Part shown: in pieces, positions 17,059-25,064 of the stretch
How positions within the stretch are numbered: position 1 is the stretch's first letter
How the letters are laid out: each line of letters opens with the position of its first letter
Assembly: GCF_001298735.1 (NCBI RefSeq)
Contig: NZ_CYSP01000001.1
Span: 124,001-188,000, forward strand
Source of the DNA: Propionispora sp. 2/2-37
GTDB taxonomy: Bacteria > Bacillota > Negativicutes > Propionisporales > Propionisporaceae
Direction: 5' to 3'
DNA length: 64,000 nucleotides
The notes under the pieces: generated by a model
What the model saw: the letters and a program-made list of their open reading frames with translations, nothing else
Told to the model about the DNA's origin: nothing
Databases searched by the model: none
Program-made: the position numbers and the translations under genes

Positions 17059-18101
17059 TAAAACAGAGGATTATAGAGATGGTTAACCTGTTCAGGGAGG
17101 CAGTCCGGCGCGGTGCTTCCGATATCCATATCACAATGGATTTGCCGCCGGTTTTTCGGATTCATGGTTCCTTAATACGGGCAGAGCAACCGGCTCTTTC
17201 CCGGGAAGAAATTATATTTTTAATACAGCAAATTACCAATGAGGAGCAGAGACGGTATCTTTCTGTCGAGGGGGATTTGGAATTCTCCCTAGCGCTTGCG
17301 GGAGTTGGCCGTTTCCGGGTAGCCATTTTTCATCACTCCGGATTTCCGGCACTTGCTGTCCGTGTCATTAGTGAGATGATTAGGACAATTGATGATTTAG
17401 GTTATCCCGAAAGCCTGAAGACACTGGCACGTAGCCTTCGGGGGTTAATACTGGTAACCGGACCCAGCGGTAGCGGTAAAACAACCACACTAGCAGCGAT
17501 GATTGATTTTATCAATTCTGAGCGGTGCTGTCATATTGTAACGTTGGAAGATCCGATTGAGTATGTCCATCAGCATAAAAAAAGCATTGTTCATCAAAGA
17601 GCCATCCCCGGAGATAGTAAATCTTTTCCTCAGGCATTGCGGGCTGTATTACGGGAAGATCCGGACGTTATCTTAATTGGAGAGATGCGGGATCTGGAAA
17701 CTATTCAAACGGCGGTTACTGCTGCAGAAACCGGACATTTGGTACTTGCTTCTCTTCATACCGGGGATGCTCCCCAAACCATTGACCGGATTGTTGATGT
17801 ATTTTCTCCGGCTCAGCAATACCAGGTTCGTGTACAACTAGCCTTTACGTTGCTGGGAATTATTTCCCAGCAATTGATTCCACGTCACAATCAATTAGGG
17901 CGGGTCGCGGCATTAGAAATTCTTGTTGCAACCCCGGCTGTGCGCAATCTAATCCGGGAAGGAAAGAGCAATCAACTTCTTTCCGTTATGCAGACTGGCA
18001 GGAAGGAGGGCATGCAGTCCATGGATACTGCCTTACAAGAGTTGTATCTACAGGGAATTATCAGTTATCAGGATTTACGTAGCCGAGTATCCAATAGTTG
18101 A
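17055..18101 (+). CDS. pilT: Twitching motility / pilus retraction ATPase PilT
   Basis: The hexameric ATPase that depolymerises the pilus, powering retraction, twitching and DNA uptake. It has the PilT N-terminal segment GASDIHITMDLPP, Walker A GPSGSGKT at 136-143, LEDPIEYVH, GEMRDLETIQTA and LASLHT. The C-terminal retraction motif region (AIRNLIREGK-like, here AVRNLIREGK) is present. No zinc motif, which separates it from PilB. The annotated ATG overlaps the pilB stop (ATGA); an internal ATG at 17082, behind AGAGGA, is an equally good start and closer to typical PilT. Confidence 0.95.
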   Translation: MIKQRIIEMVNLFREAVRRGASDIHITMDLPPVFRIHGSLIRAEQPALSREEIIFLIQQITNEEQRRYLSVEGDLEFSLALAGVGRFRVAIFHHSGFPALAVRVISEMIRTIDDLGYPESLKTLARSLRGLILVTGPSGSGKTTTLAAMIDFINSERCCHIVTLEDPIEYVHQHKKSIVHQRAIPGDSKSFPQALRAVLREDPDVILIGEMRDLETIQTAVTAAETGHLVLASLHTGDAPQTIDRIVDVFSPAQQYQVRVQLAFTLLGIISQQLIPRHNQLGRVAALEILVATPAVRNLIREGKSNQLLSVMQTGRKEGMQSMDTALQELYLQGIISYQDLRSRVSNS

Positions 18102-18140
18102 ATTTTCCAGGTACTGTCGTAGTAAACGGGGGACAAAAAG

Positions 18141-19361
18141 ATGGCCAAAAGTTTTTTTTATCGGGCACGTAATCGGTCGGGAGAATTTCTTTCCGGCAGA
18201 ATATTGGCGGAAGATCAAACGGCTGCGGCAGCTCATATTCGCAGACAGGGGTGTTTCATTACTTTTTTACAAGAGGACAAAACGATTATCGGCGAAATAA
18301 AAAAACGCTTGTATGGTCGTTGTCTTGCAAGTAAAGACTTGGCTGTATTTTGCCGGCAATTGGCCATTATGCTTAATGCCGGCGTGCCGATCCTTTCCTG
18401 TTTAGCAATCCTTATGCAACAATCGGTAAATGATGCCCTGAAAGAGGCTTTACAGACAATATATAAGCGGGTTAGAGAGGGAGACGCATTATCCGAGACC
18501 TTAAAAAGTTATCCGCAACTGTTTCCGTATATTATGGTAAATCTTATCGAAGTAGGAGAAATAACGGGCGTTCTTACTCAAATACTCGAAAGACTGGCAA
18601 TTCATTTTGAGAAAGAGCATAAATTAAATGAAAGAATAAAAACGGCCATGATATATCCTGCTTTCGTTCTTGGAACGGCTGTTTTGGTCATTGGTTTCAT
18701 TCTTATGTACGTTCTTCCCGCGTTTATTCTAATTCTTGAAGATTTACATATTGCCTTACCCTTTGCAACACAAGTGTTGCTTGGGGTTAGCTGGGGGGTT
18801 CAGCAGTATGGGGTGCTCTGGACCTGTTTATTGATTCTTTTGATCTATATGGCAAAATGGGGAAGTCAAAAGCAAGGCATACGCCGGTGGCGGGATCATC
18901 TGATTTTTCATTTACCGTTAGCAGGCAGGCTTGTACGCAAAATCATTATTGTACGCTTTTGCCGAACATTAAGTATTCTGCAGCAGGGAGGAATTCCTTT
19001 ACTTACGGCAGTTGATGCAGTTGTAAAAGTGCTGGGTAATCTTCAGCTGGAGGAAGATTTACTAAAAATGAAAAACGGTATAAGAGAAGGAAAAGGGTTT
19101 ACGAAAACGCTGGCTAACTGGGAAGCGGCTACACCGATGATGCTTCAAATGATGACTGTAGGTGAAGAAAGCGGGAATTTGGATCAAATACTAGAAAAAA
19201 TCGCTGAGTATTACGAGAACGAAGTGGATGAGATGGTGACACGTTTAGCCAAATTAATTGAGCCGTTCGTTATCATTTTTTTAGGTGTAACGGTAGGTAG
19301 CCTCGTGCTTACCGTTATACTGCCTATGATGGATGCCTTGACCAATATAGGAAGCATGTGA
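18141..19361 (+). CDS. pilC: Type IV pilus inner-membrane platform protein PilC (GspF family)
   Basis: A 406-residue polytopic protein with two T2SSF repeats (about 70-190 and 270-395) and three membrane segments, ending in a hydrophobic stretch (about 375-398). The repeats show FCRQLAIMLNAGVPIL and FCRTLSILQQGGIPLL, each followed by GEITG/GEESG. It is the rotor or adaptor between the ATPases and the growing pilus. It lies directly after pilT and before the major pilin gene, a standard order. Confidence 0.95.
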   Translation: MAKSFFYRARNRSGEFLSGRILAEDQTAAAAHIRRQGCFITFLQEDKTIIGEIKKRLYGRCLASKDLAVFCRQLAIMLNAGVPILSCLAILMQQSVNDALKEALQTIYKRVREGDALSETLKSYPQLFPYIMVNLIEVGEITGVLTQILERLAIHFEKEHKLNERIKTAMIYPAFVLGTAVLVIGFILMYVLPAFILILEDLHIALPFATQVLLGVSWGVQQYGVLWTCLLILLIYMAKWGSQKQGIRRWRDHLIFHLPLAGRLVRKIIIVRFCRTLSILQQGGIPLLTAVDAVVKVLGNLQLEEDLLKMKNGIREGKGFTKTLANWEAATPMMLQMMTVGEESGNLDQILEKIAEYYENEVDEMVTRLAKLIEPFVIIFLGVTVGSLVLTVILPMMDALTNIGSM

Positions 19362-19388
19362 AAAGATTGTGGGGGGAGATGCTTATCA

Positions 19389-19787
19389 ATGATTTCCGTA
19401 ATTAAAAAACATATAAAAGAGCAGCAAGGTTTTACTTTAATTGAATTACTGGTCGTCATAGCTATATTGGGTGTCATGGCTTCCATAGCTGTTCCTAAAT
19501 ATGTGGACTCTACTGCTATCGCTAACGGAGGGAAGGTGCTAGCGGACTTACAATCTATCGACAGTGCCATACAACAATATGCTGCTGCCAATGGTGTCGA
19601 ACCTGCTGCGATTACTGAGCCCGGAGTGTTAAAAGATTATTTTGCATCGGGAAAGTTTCCCGAGCCTCCAACAGCAATGGGCAAACTTACCAAAATTAAG
19701 AATACGGAAATTAAGGACAAGGAATACGCCATTAGTTCCGGACGGGCGACGATTGATGGAAAAACTGCCGAAGATTTAAGTAAATAG
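19389..19787 (+). CDS. pilA: Major type IV pilin (prepilin)
   Basis: A 132-residue prepilin with class III signal: the leader ends in QQG at residue 14 and the mature N-terminus is FTLIELLVVIAILG with the conserved Glu at +5. The mature protein is 118 residues with a helical stalk and a small globular head rich in charged residues; it has no cysteines, so no disulfide-bonded D-region. It is probably the major subunit, being the first and best-conserved pilin gene and preceded by a GGGGGAG site. Cleaved and N-methylated by the PilD encoded next. Confidence 0.93.
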   Translation: MISVIKKHIKEQQGFTLIELLVVIAILGVMASIAVPKYVDSTAIANGGKVLADLQSIDSAIQQYAAANGVEPAAITEPGVLKDYFASGKFPEPPTAMGKLTKIKNTEIKDKEYAISSGRATIDGKTAEDLSK

Positions 19788-19798
19788 AGAACAGATAT

Positions 19799-20542
19799 AT
19801 GGAGCATAGTTTTATTTTTTTAGTGGGAGTAATTGTTGGCAGTTTTCTTACGGTATGTATTGAGCGCCTACCCTTACGGCAGTCCATCGTACATCCGGCA
19901 TCTTATTGCCCGAATTGTAAAACAACACTAAAAATGGCAGATTTGATTCCACTAATAAGTTATCTTTTCTTAAGAGGAAAATGCCGTTATTGTAAGCAGC
20001 CTTACCCTGGGCGGTATTTTCTGATTGAATTGATGACCGGTAGTTTGTTTGTATGGAGTTTTCATGTATTAGACTCTGCTCTTTTGGCATGTGACGCATT
20101 TCTCCTAACAGCTTTTTTGATTATCATCGCCTGGATTGATTATGATTACCAACTCATTTTAGATAAAGTCCTTATTTGGCTGGCAGTGTGTGCCTTGCTG
20201 CGACTGATTTTCCTGCCTGTGCCGGAGCTGGCTTCCCGGTTAGCAGGGGCTTGCGCCGGTGGCGGTGCACTTTTTCTAACTGGCGTCTTTAGTCAAGGCG
20301 GAATAGGTGGCGGCGATGTAAAATTGGCAGTTGTACTAGGCTTATGGTCGGGATTTCCCTCCATACTGTTAACACTGTTTCTTGCTTTTGTTTCGGGTGG
20401 AATGATGGCAACGGCACTATTGCTATGTAAGTTGAAAAATAGGAAAGACGGCATTCCGTTTGCCCCTTTTTTGGCTGCAGGTGCATGGATTAGTATGCTG
20501 TATGGATCCCAAATTTTGGATTGGTATACAAGCCTATTTTAA
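19799..20542 (+). CDS. pilD: Prepilin peptidase / N-methyltransferase
   Basis: A 247-residue A24 family aspartic membrane protease that cleaves prepilin leaders and methylates the new N-terminus. N-terminal GSFLTVCIERLP is followed by two CxxC zinc pairs (CPNC...CRYC, about residues 38-66). The catalytic aspartates lie in WIDYDYQ and GGIGGGDVKL. About seven membrane segments. It follows pilA by 11 bases, so enzyme and substrate are co-expressed. Confidence 0.95.
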   Translation: MEHSFIFLVGVIVGSFLTVCIERLPLRQSIVHPASYCPNCKTTLKMADLIPLISYLFLRGKCRYCKQPYPGRYFLIELMTGSLFVWSFHVLDSALLACDAFLLTAFLIIIAWIDYDYQLILDKVLIWLAVCALLRLIFLPVPELASRLAGACAGGGALFLTGVFSQGGIGGGDVKLAVVLGLWSGFPSILLTLFLAFVSGGMMATALLLCKLKNRKDGIPFAPFLAAGAWISMLYGSQILDWYTSLF

Positions 20543-20558
20543 AGGTGAGGGAGAACAT

Positions 20559-21005
20559 ATGCAGGAGCAACGAGGATTTACCGTTATGGAAGTGTTGATT
20601 ACTTTACTGATTCTGTCTGTTTTAGCCGGTTTAGCCATTCCCAACTTATTTAAACATGTGGCGGACAGGCAATTAGAAGATGCTGCTAGACTGCTGGCTT
20701 CGGATATTCGTTATTTGCAGCAACTGTCCGTTAACTCTCCACCGGGTAAATATTATCATATGTTTTTTCGAAATGGTTCTCCTTATGGGTATTATATTAC
20801 AAGCAGTACAATTGCTGTAAAATCTGTTCGTTTTGATAATTCAGTTGAGTTAAGGGTGCCGCCCGGCTATGTTGCATTTTCTGCCAGTGGTGCTCCGCAA
20901 AGCGGTTATTCGATTACCTTGCGCAGCAATAAAACCAAAAAATTAAAATACGTGCTGGTAGAAGGCGCCATTGGCCGGGTACGTATTAGTGACAAAACTG
21001 ATTAA
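20559..21005 (+). CDS. Minor pilin / pseudopilin, GspH-like
   Basis: A 148-residue prepilin with a short leader ending in QRG at residue 6 and mature FTVMEVLITLLILSV with Glu at +5. The soluble part fits the GspH/FimT type: RQLEDAARLLASDIRYLQQLS followed by beta strands. ATG 20559 is chosen for AAAGGTGAGGGAG just upstream; the longer frame runs back into pilD. Predicted to be part of the initiation complex at the pilus tip together with the next three genes. Confidence 0.87.
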   Translation: MQEQRGFTVMEVLITLLILSVLAGLAIPNLFKHVADRQLEDAARLLASDIRYLQQLSVNSPPGKYYHMFFRNGSPYGYYITSSTIAVKSVRFDNSVELRVPPGYVAFSASGAPQSGYSITLRSNKTKKLKYVLVEGAIGRVRISDKTD

Positions 21006-21023
21006 TATGGGGAGAATAAGCCG

Positions 21024-21479
21024 ATGACTTCTTCCAGAAATCAAAGTGGTTTTTTGCTGCTGGATATTTTGATTGCTGTTTTACTTCTTTTTTCTTTGCT
21101 AGTTATTTCGTTTCCCGTTTTAAAATCCAGTCGTTTAAATCAGTCCGCATATCATTCGACTATTGCGGTAAATCTGGCACAAGAGAAGATGGAAGATATA
21201 AAAAGAGCGATTGAGGAAAATAAGCCGGTTGCCGAATGGGGGAGTGTAAATACTTATCCTTATTCTATTATGGCGGAAAGTATTGTATACCCGGGGGAAA
21301 CTATCCGTTATATCCGTAGCGGGGAGGTGCGTGGTTTCGAAGCGTCACCGGATGACGGTCTGAGGGAACTGCGGATTAATGTAGTGTGGGAGGAACAGGG
21401 GCGTCAGCATAAAGTGGTTTTACAGACATTTTGTTTATATGGCGGAATTTTATCGCCTTATCCAGCCAGAGAATTGTAG
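21024..21479 (+). CDS. Minor pilin / pseudopilin, PilV/GspI-like
   Basis: A 151-residue protein with a prepilin leader ending in QSG at residue 9 and mature FLLLDILIAVLLLFSLL. The residue at +5 is aspartate, not the usual glutamate. The stretch after the helix (NLAQEKMEDIKRAIEE) resembles PilV/GspI proteins. Glu5 is normally important for subunit packing, so the acidic replacement is worth noting but keeps the charge. It lies in tandem between the GspH-like and PilW-like genes. Confidence 0.82.
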   Translation: MTSSRNQSGFLLLDILIAVLLLFSLLVISFPVLKSSRLNQSAYHSTIAVNLAQEKMEDIKRAIEENKPVAEWGSVNTYPYSIMAESIVYPGETIRYIRSGEVRGFEASPDDGLRELRINVVWEEQGRQHKVVLQTFCLYGGILSPYPAREL

Positions 21480-21487
21480 GTGGTAGA

Positions 21488-22030
21488 ATGGAAGTTGGTG
21501 GAAATCCCCAAAATGGATTATCGTTAATTGAGGTTTTGCTCAGCGTGTTTTTGTCTGCGTTGCTTATGGCCGCCGTACTTCCCATGGTCAATCACTTTTT
21601 TCAGCTTTCCTATCAGGAAAAGAGACAGATGGAATCACGACAGGCCGCACGTTTTGCTATGGACTATATGGTCCGTCAAATGCGTTACACCAGTTATGTT
21701 TATTTACCTGTTGAAAATGGAAGCAAGTCGGGAATTGCCAATTTTCAAGCTCCGGACATCAATAATCCTACCGGAGAAATGGCCAAGAAAAAGTCGATCA
21801 TTTTTCTTCTTGGCAACAGCCAGGGGGAAAACAAAAATACGATTTATCGTAGTGTGCCGGGGACAAGCCAGCCGTTAACCGAGGAAACGGTGGCAAATTT
21901 ATCATTTTCGCGAAATCCCTTGTCGCCGCGTGAAATAACGATTGAATTTGATATCCTTGATAAGAATTCAAAAAAAGTTGTCGGGCACCTAAGAACGACG
22001 GTGCTGTGTTTAAATCTTGTACAGTCATAA
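21488..22030 (+). CDS. Minor pilin, PilW/GspJ-like
   Basis: A 180-residue protein whose leader ends in QNG at residue 10, with mature LSLIEVLLSVFLSALLMA: Leu instead of Phe at +1, Glu kept at +5. The region RQAARFAMDYMVRQMRYT matches the post-helix segment of PilW/GspJ proteins. ATG 21488 has AGGTGGTAG upstream; the longer reading overlaps the previous gene. Predicted to join the minor-pilin initiation complex. Confidence 0.83.
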   Translation: MEVGGNPQNGLSLIEVLLSVFLSALLMAAVLPMVNHFFQLSYQEKRQMESRQAARFAMDYMVRQMRYTSYVYLPVENGSKSGIANFQAPDINNPTGEMAKKKSIIFLLGNSQGENKNTIYRSVPGTSQPLTEETVANLSFSRNPLSPREITIEFDILDKNSKKVVGHLRTTVLCLNLVQS

Positions 22031-22040
22031 AGGTGAGTGT

Positions 22041-22538
22041 ATGAACCGGCAATCTCTTCGTGTGATGTTTGAAAAAATGCCAGGTCAAAAGGGAATGGTG
22101 GCGGCGGTAGTGCTGATCGTTTTGATGCTTTTGCTGGGATTGGGCAGTGCTATGTTAAGAATCAGCATATCGGAATGGCTGCTTGCTGCGAATTATACCG
22201 ACGGCATTGCGGCTCAGTATCTGGCAGAAGCGGGTGCTAAGCTGGCTCTCAGTCGACTGGCAAAAGATCCTTCGTGGGCAGGCGGAAAGGGGAGTTTGGG
22301 AGAAGGCCATTATAAGGTATATGTAAATACATCGGCACAAAAACTTGTGTCGACGGGTACGGTACGAAGGGCGAGCCGACAAATCAGTGCATCTTATACA
22401 CTTGCTTACAATTCTGGAGAAAAAGTTCCGCAGGATAGGAGAGAAAATAGTGCTGCCTACAAACCGGAGAATACGCTGACGGGTTCCGGTCAGCTTAATT
22501 ATAACTATAGAGTTGTGGTTACAGCATGGAGTGATTAA
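22041..22538 (+). CDS. PilX-like pilus assembly protein
   Basis: A 165-residue protein with one N-terminal hydrophobic helix (about residues 19-40). The segment GQKGMVAAVVLIVLMLLL resembles PilX N-terminal regions (core KGMVAAVVLIVL) but lacks Glu at +5, as GspK/PilX proteins often do. The following AANYTDGIAAQYLAEAGAKLAL is the typical PilX pattern. ATG 22041 is placed after AAAGGTGAG. Predicted as the tip-most minor subunit of the pilus initiation complex. Confidence 0.8.
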   Translation: MNRQSLRVMFEKMPGQKGMVAAVVLIVLMLLLGLGSAMLRISISEWLLAANYTDGIAAQYLAEAGAKLALSRLAKDPSWAGGKGSLGEGHYKVYVNTSAQKLVSTGTVRRASRQISASYTLAYNSGEKVPQDRRENSAAYKPENTLTGSGQLNYNYRVVVTAWSD

Positions 22539-22551
22539 AGGAGGTGTTCTT

Positions 22552-22839
22552 ATGAAAGTAAGAAACTGCATGGAAGATTTGGTTTTTTCAAGATTGGATG
22601 ATGTGCTTGCTAATCAGGAACATATTTGTCATTGTGCCAAGTGTCGTGCCGATATTGCAGCACTTGCTTTGAATTTTTTACCACCACGCTATATCGTTAC
22701 GAGACAGGGGGAAGCCTATACCAAAACAATGTCGTTGGAACAGCAGTTTACAGCCGATATTGTTATTGCCATTACTAACGCCGCTAAAATCGTTGGGAAA
22801 GTACCTCTGCATCAAAACGGCGAAAAAAATTTATGTTAA
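22552..22839 (+). CDS. comFB: ComFB family late competence protein
   Basis: A 95-residue protein with the ComFB signature: N-terminal NCMEDLV, a cysteine cluster CHCAKC at residues 26-31, then DIAALALNFLPPRYIVTRQGE (core ALALNFLPPRY). ATG 22552 has a strong AAAGGAGGTG site. It sits between the PilX-like gene and pilM, overlapping pilM by seven bases, so it is part of the pilus operon and not of a comF operon. ComFB homologs elsewhere have been reported to bind cyclic dinucleotides; a regulatory role in pilus or DNA-uptake control is an inference from that and from position. Confidence 0.9.
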   Translation: MKVRNCMEDLVFSRLDDVLANQEHICHCAKCRADIAALALNFLPPRYIVTRQGEAYTKTMSLEQQFTADIVIAITNAAKIVGKVPLHQNGEKNLC

Positions 22840-23891
22840 GGATAGTCAAAACATTGTTTGGAAGAAAAAACGCCCTTCATCTTGGGTTAGATATCGGACC
22901 GGATTCAGTGAAAGTTGTGGAAGTACTAAAAGATAAGAACACGATAATATTAAATCGGATGGGTGTTATGCCGCTTTTTGACAATTTGAAGGCTGCTGAG
23001 AATACCAATTTGGTCGATATGGAGCAAACGGCAGTATGTATTCGGAACCTGTTGGCAGTTACCGGAGTATCCTGCCGGCATGTTACTGTAGGAATGAGTG
23101 GGAAGAGTGTGTTTTTTCGGGAAATTTCTTTACCCGATATGAGTAACCGCGAATTGCGGGAAGCTATTAAGTGGGAAATTGATTATTATGTTCCTTATGC
23201 AGCCGGAACCTATTTTTATGATTTTGCTGTATTAAATGCTGAGCAACAGCAAGAAGAATCCAAAGTTTTTATCGTTGCATCCCTTAAGGAAAATATTGAG
23301 GCAATAGAAAAAATTTGTACATTAGTCGGGCTGCGGGTTGTGGCAGTAGAGTTCGAAGCACTGGCAATGAAACGAACCCTGGAGAGAGAAGATAATATAG
23401 TGGTTATAGAGATTTGTGATTTTTGGTCTCAAGTCATTCTTTACCAGAACGCCTTGCCTGTTTTTGTGCGAACAATTCCCGTCGGTGCTGAAAAATTTAA
23501 GGAAGTTTTCTCGCATGATGACAGTAATGTAAACGGGGTGTCACGACAACAGGATTTGCCTATGACTGCTGCTGGTGTTATAGGAGCAATGTCTACGCCG
23601 TTGGCTAATGCAGTACAAGATTTTTGCCAGGAAATACACCGAACTTTGGAATATTACCAAATTCAAAATCAGCAAGTCACGATTGACCGTTTTTATCTTA
23701 CCGGTTGTACGGAAAGAATTAGCCATATTACAACTCTTATAAGTGATCTGTTAGGAAAGCCGGTGAGTATACATAATTCATTGCAACATTTTCGCTTGCA
23801 TTCCAGCTATGATCAGGTTTTTTTGCAAAGACAGGGGCCCCGGATGAATGTAGCCTTTGGCTTGGCACTGCGAGGTTTGGATAATGATTAG
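22833..23891 (+). CDS. pilM: Type IV pilus assembly protein PilM
   Basis: A 352-residue actin-like ATPase of the cytoplasmic ring beneath the pilus. N-terminal LGLDIGPDSVKVVEV is the phosphate-1 motif, IKWEIDYYVPY is a conserved PilM element, and a late LTGCTERI region fits the adenosine motif. It binds the N-terminus of PilN, whose gene follows with an eight-base overlap. There is only a weak ribosome site, and the overlap with comFB suggests translational coupling. Confidence 0.94.
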   Translation: MLRIVKTLFGRKNALHLGLDIGPDSVKVVEVLKDKNTIILNRMGVMPLFDNLKAAENTNLVDMEQTAVCIRNLLAVTGVSCRHVTVGMSGKSVFFREISLPDMSNRELREAIKWEIDYYVPYAAGTYFYDFAVLNAEQQQEESKVFIVASLKENIEAIEKICTLVGLRVVAVEFEALAMKRTLEREDNIVVIEICDFWSQVILYQNALPVFVRTIPVGAEKFKEVFSHDDSNVNGVSRQQDLPMTAAGVIGAMSTPLANAVQDFCQEIHRTLEYYQIQNQQVTIDRFYLTGCTERISHITTLISDLLGKPVSIHNSLQHFRLHSSYDQVFLQRQGPRMNVAFGLALRGLDND

Positions 23892-24426
23892 AGTCAATCT
23901 ATTGCCGCCGGAAAAGAGGCCGTCAGGCTTATCCTTTGCAAAAATTTCCGTAACTATTATTGTAGTCTCTTTATCAGTATGTCTGCTTTCTTACTCTTAT
24001 TATGAATATGTAATCTTGGATCTTAAAAATCATATTATGGCGGCTGAAAATCAACAGGAATTATTTAGACCGTTGGCCAAGGAACGGGTAAAAGCGGATA
24101 AGCTGATCCGTACAATCAGGCAAAAGGAAGCTGTTTTACTGACACTTACCCGCGAGCGTAAACCCTGGAATGCATTGATTGATCGCCTGACTGAGATTAC
24201 ACCGCAGAAAGTATGGTTTACTCAAATCGGGATGGACGGCAACAAAAATGACAATGTCATAAAGATTCACGGCATCGCGCTACAACATGCTGAGTTGGCG
24301 GAGCTACTTAGCATGTTGGAACAAGACCCGTTCTTTTTACATCCGGTTTTGACAGTGGGGCAGTTTGATTTCAGCTTAACGGTACCTGTTGTCCGATTTG
24401 AAATTAGCATGCAGATCAGAAGTTGA
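23884..24426 (+). CDS. pilN: Type IV pilus assembly protein PilN
   Basis: A 180-residue bitopic protein. The N-terminal cytoplasmic motif IRVNLLPPEKRP is the PilM-binding sequence of PilN, one membrane helix follows (about 19-42), then a coiled coil and a ferredoxin-like periplasmic domain. ATG 23884 lies behind GAGGT, in the last codons of pilM. Forms the inner-membrane alignment complex with PilO. Confidence 0.94.
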   Translation: MIRVNLLPPEKRPSGLSFAKISVTIIVVSLSVCLLSYSYYEYVILDLKNHIMAAENQQELFRPLAKERVKADKLIRTIRQKEAVLLTLTRERKPWNALIDRLTEITPQKVWFTQIGMDGNKNDNVIKIHGIALQHAELAELLSMLEQDPFFLHPVLTVGQFDFSLTVPVVRFEISMQIRS

Positions 24427-24437
24427 CGGAGTATCCT

Positions 24438-25028
24438 ATGGTTAAAAAATTGCTAAAACATGTAATTTTACAATATTATAAAAATAAGATTGCCGGATTA
24501 ACTGCCATTATGGCTTGTTTTGTGGTAATATTCTTTATAACGGTAGTTTGGCCACAGCGAGAATTCATGAAAGAGCTGTCGAGGACCTTGGAACAAAAGG
24601 AACAAGACATTAAAGCACTGGAAGAATATGCTTTTTCCCATCCGAATATGAAACAGTATCTGGGTGAGATGGAGCAGGAAATGGAACGGCTCAATACATT
24701 GTTACCGGATGATGTGGGGCTGGGAAAACTGCTGGAACAGATAGAGCAGACCGGCAGGAACGCAGGCGTTCAGATTACAGGAGTAAGGCCGGGGGCAATG
24801 GTCAACCGGAATGGATATTACGAAATGCCGTTAGAAATAATAATTCGCGGTCCGTCTGCAGCTGTGTTGGGATTTGTAACCCGGCTTGAAGAATTACCGC
24901 GATTTATAGCCATAAGAAGCATGTCCACTGATTTAAAAACATTGGAAACTAAGTTATTAATAGAACTTTATATGTTTGGAACAGCACCCGAAGAAAAGCA
25001 GACACAAGACATTCAAAATCCAGATTAA
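24438..25028 (+). CDS. pilO: Type IV pilus assembly protein PilO
   Basis: A 196-residue bitopic protein with a membrane helix (about 16-38), a coiled coil (LEQKEQDIKALEEYA) and a periplasmic PilO domain. It pairs with PilN and contacts PilP in the alignment complex. ATG 24438 follows CGGAG by six bases; a TTG at 24423 overlaps the pilN end and is less likely. No pilP gene follows, as is usual in other bacteria; the PilP-like gene here is at the operon start. aroC begins 36 bases later without a terminator. Confidence 0.88.
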   Translation: MVKKLLKHVILQYYKNKIAGLTAIMACFVVIFFITVVWPQREFMKELSRTLEQKEQDIKALEEYAFSHPNMKQYLGEMEQEMERLNTLLPDDVGLGKLLEQIEQTGRNAGVQITGVRPGAMVNRNGYYEMPLEIIIRGPSAAVLGFVTRLEELPRFIAIRSMSTDLKTLETKLLIELYMFGTAPEEKQTQDIQNPD

Positions 25029-25064
25029 GTTGGAAAATATTATTTATTACAGGAGTGGGTATAC

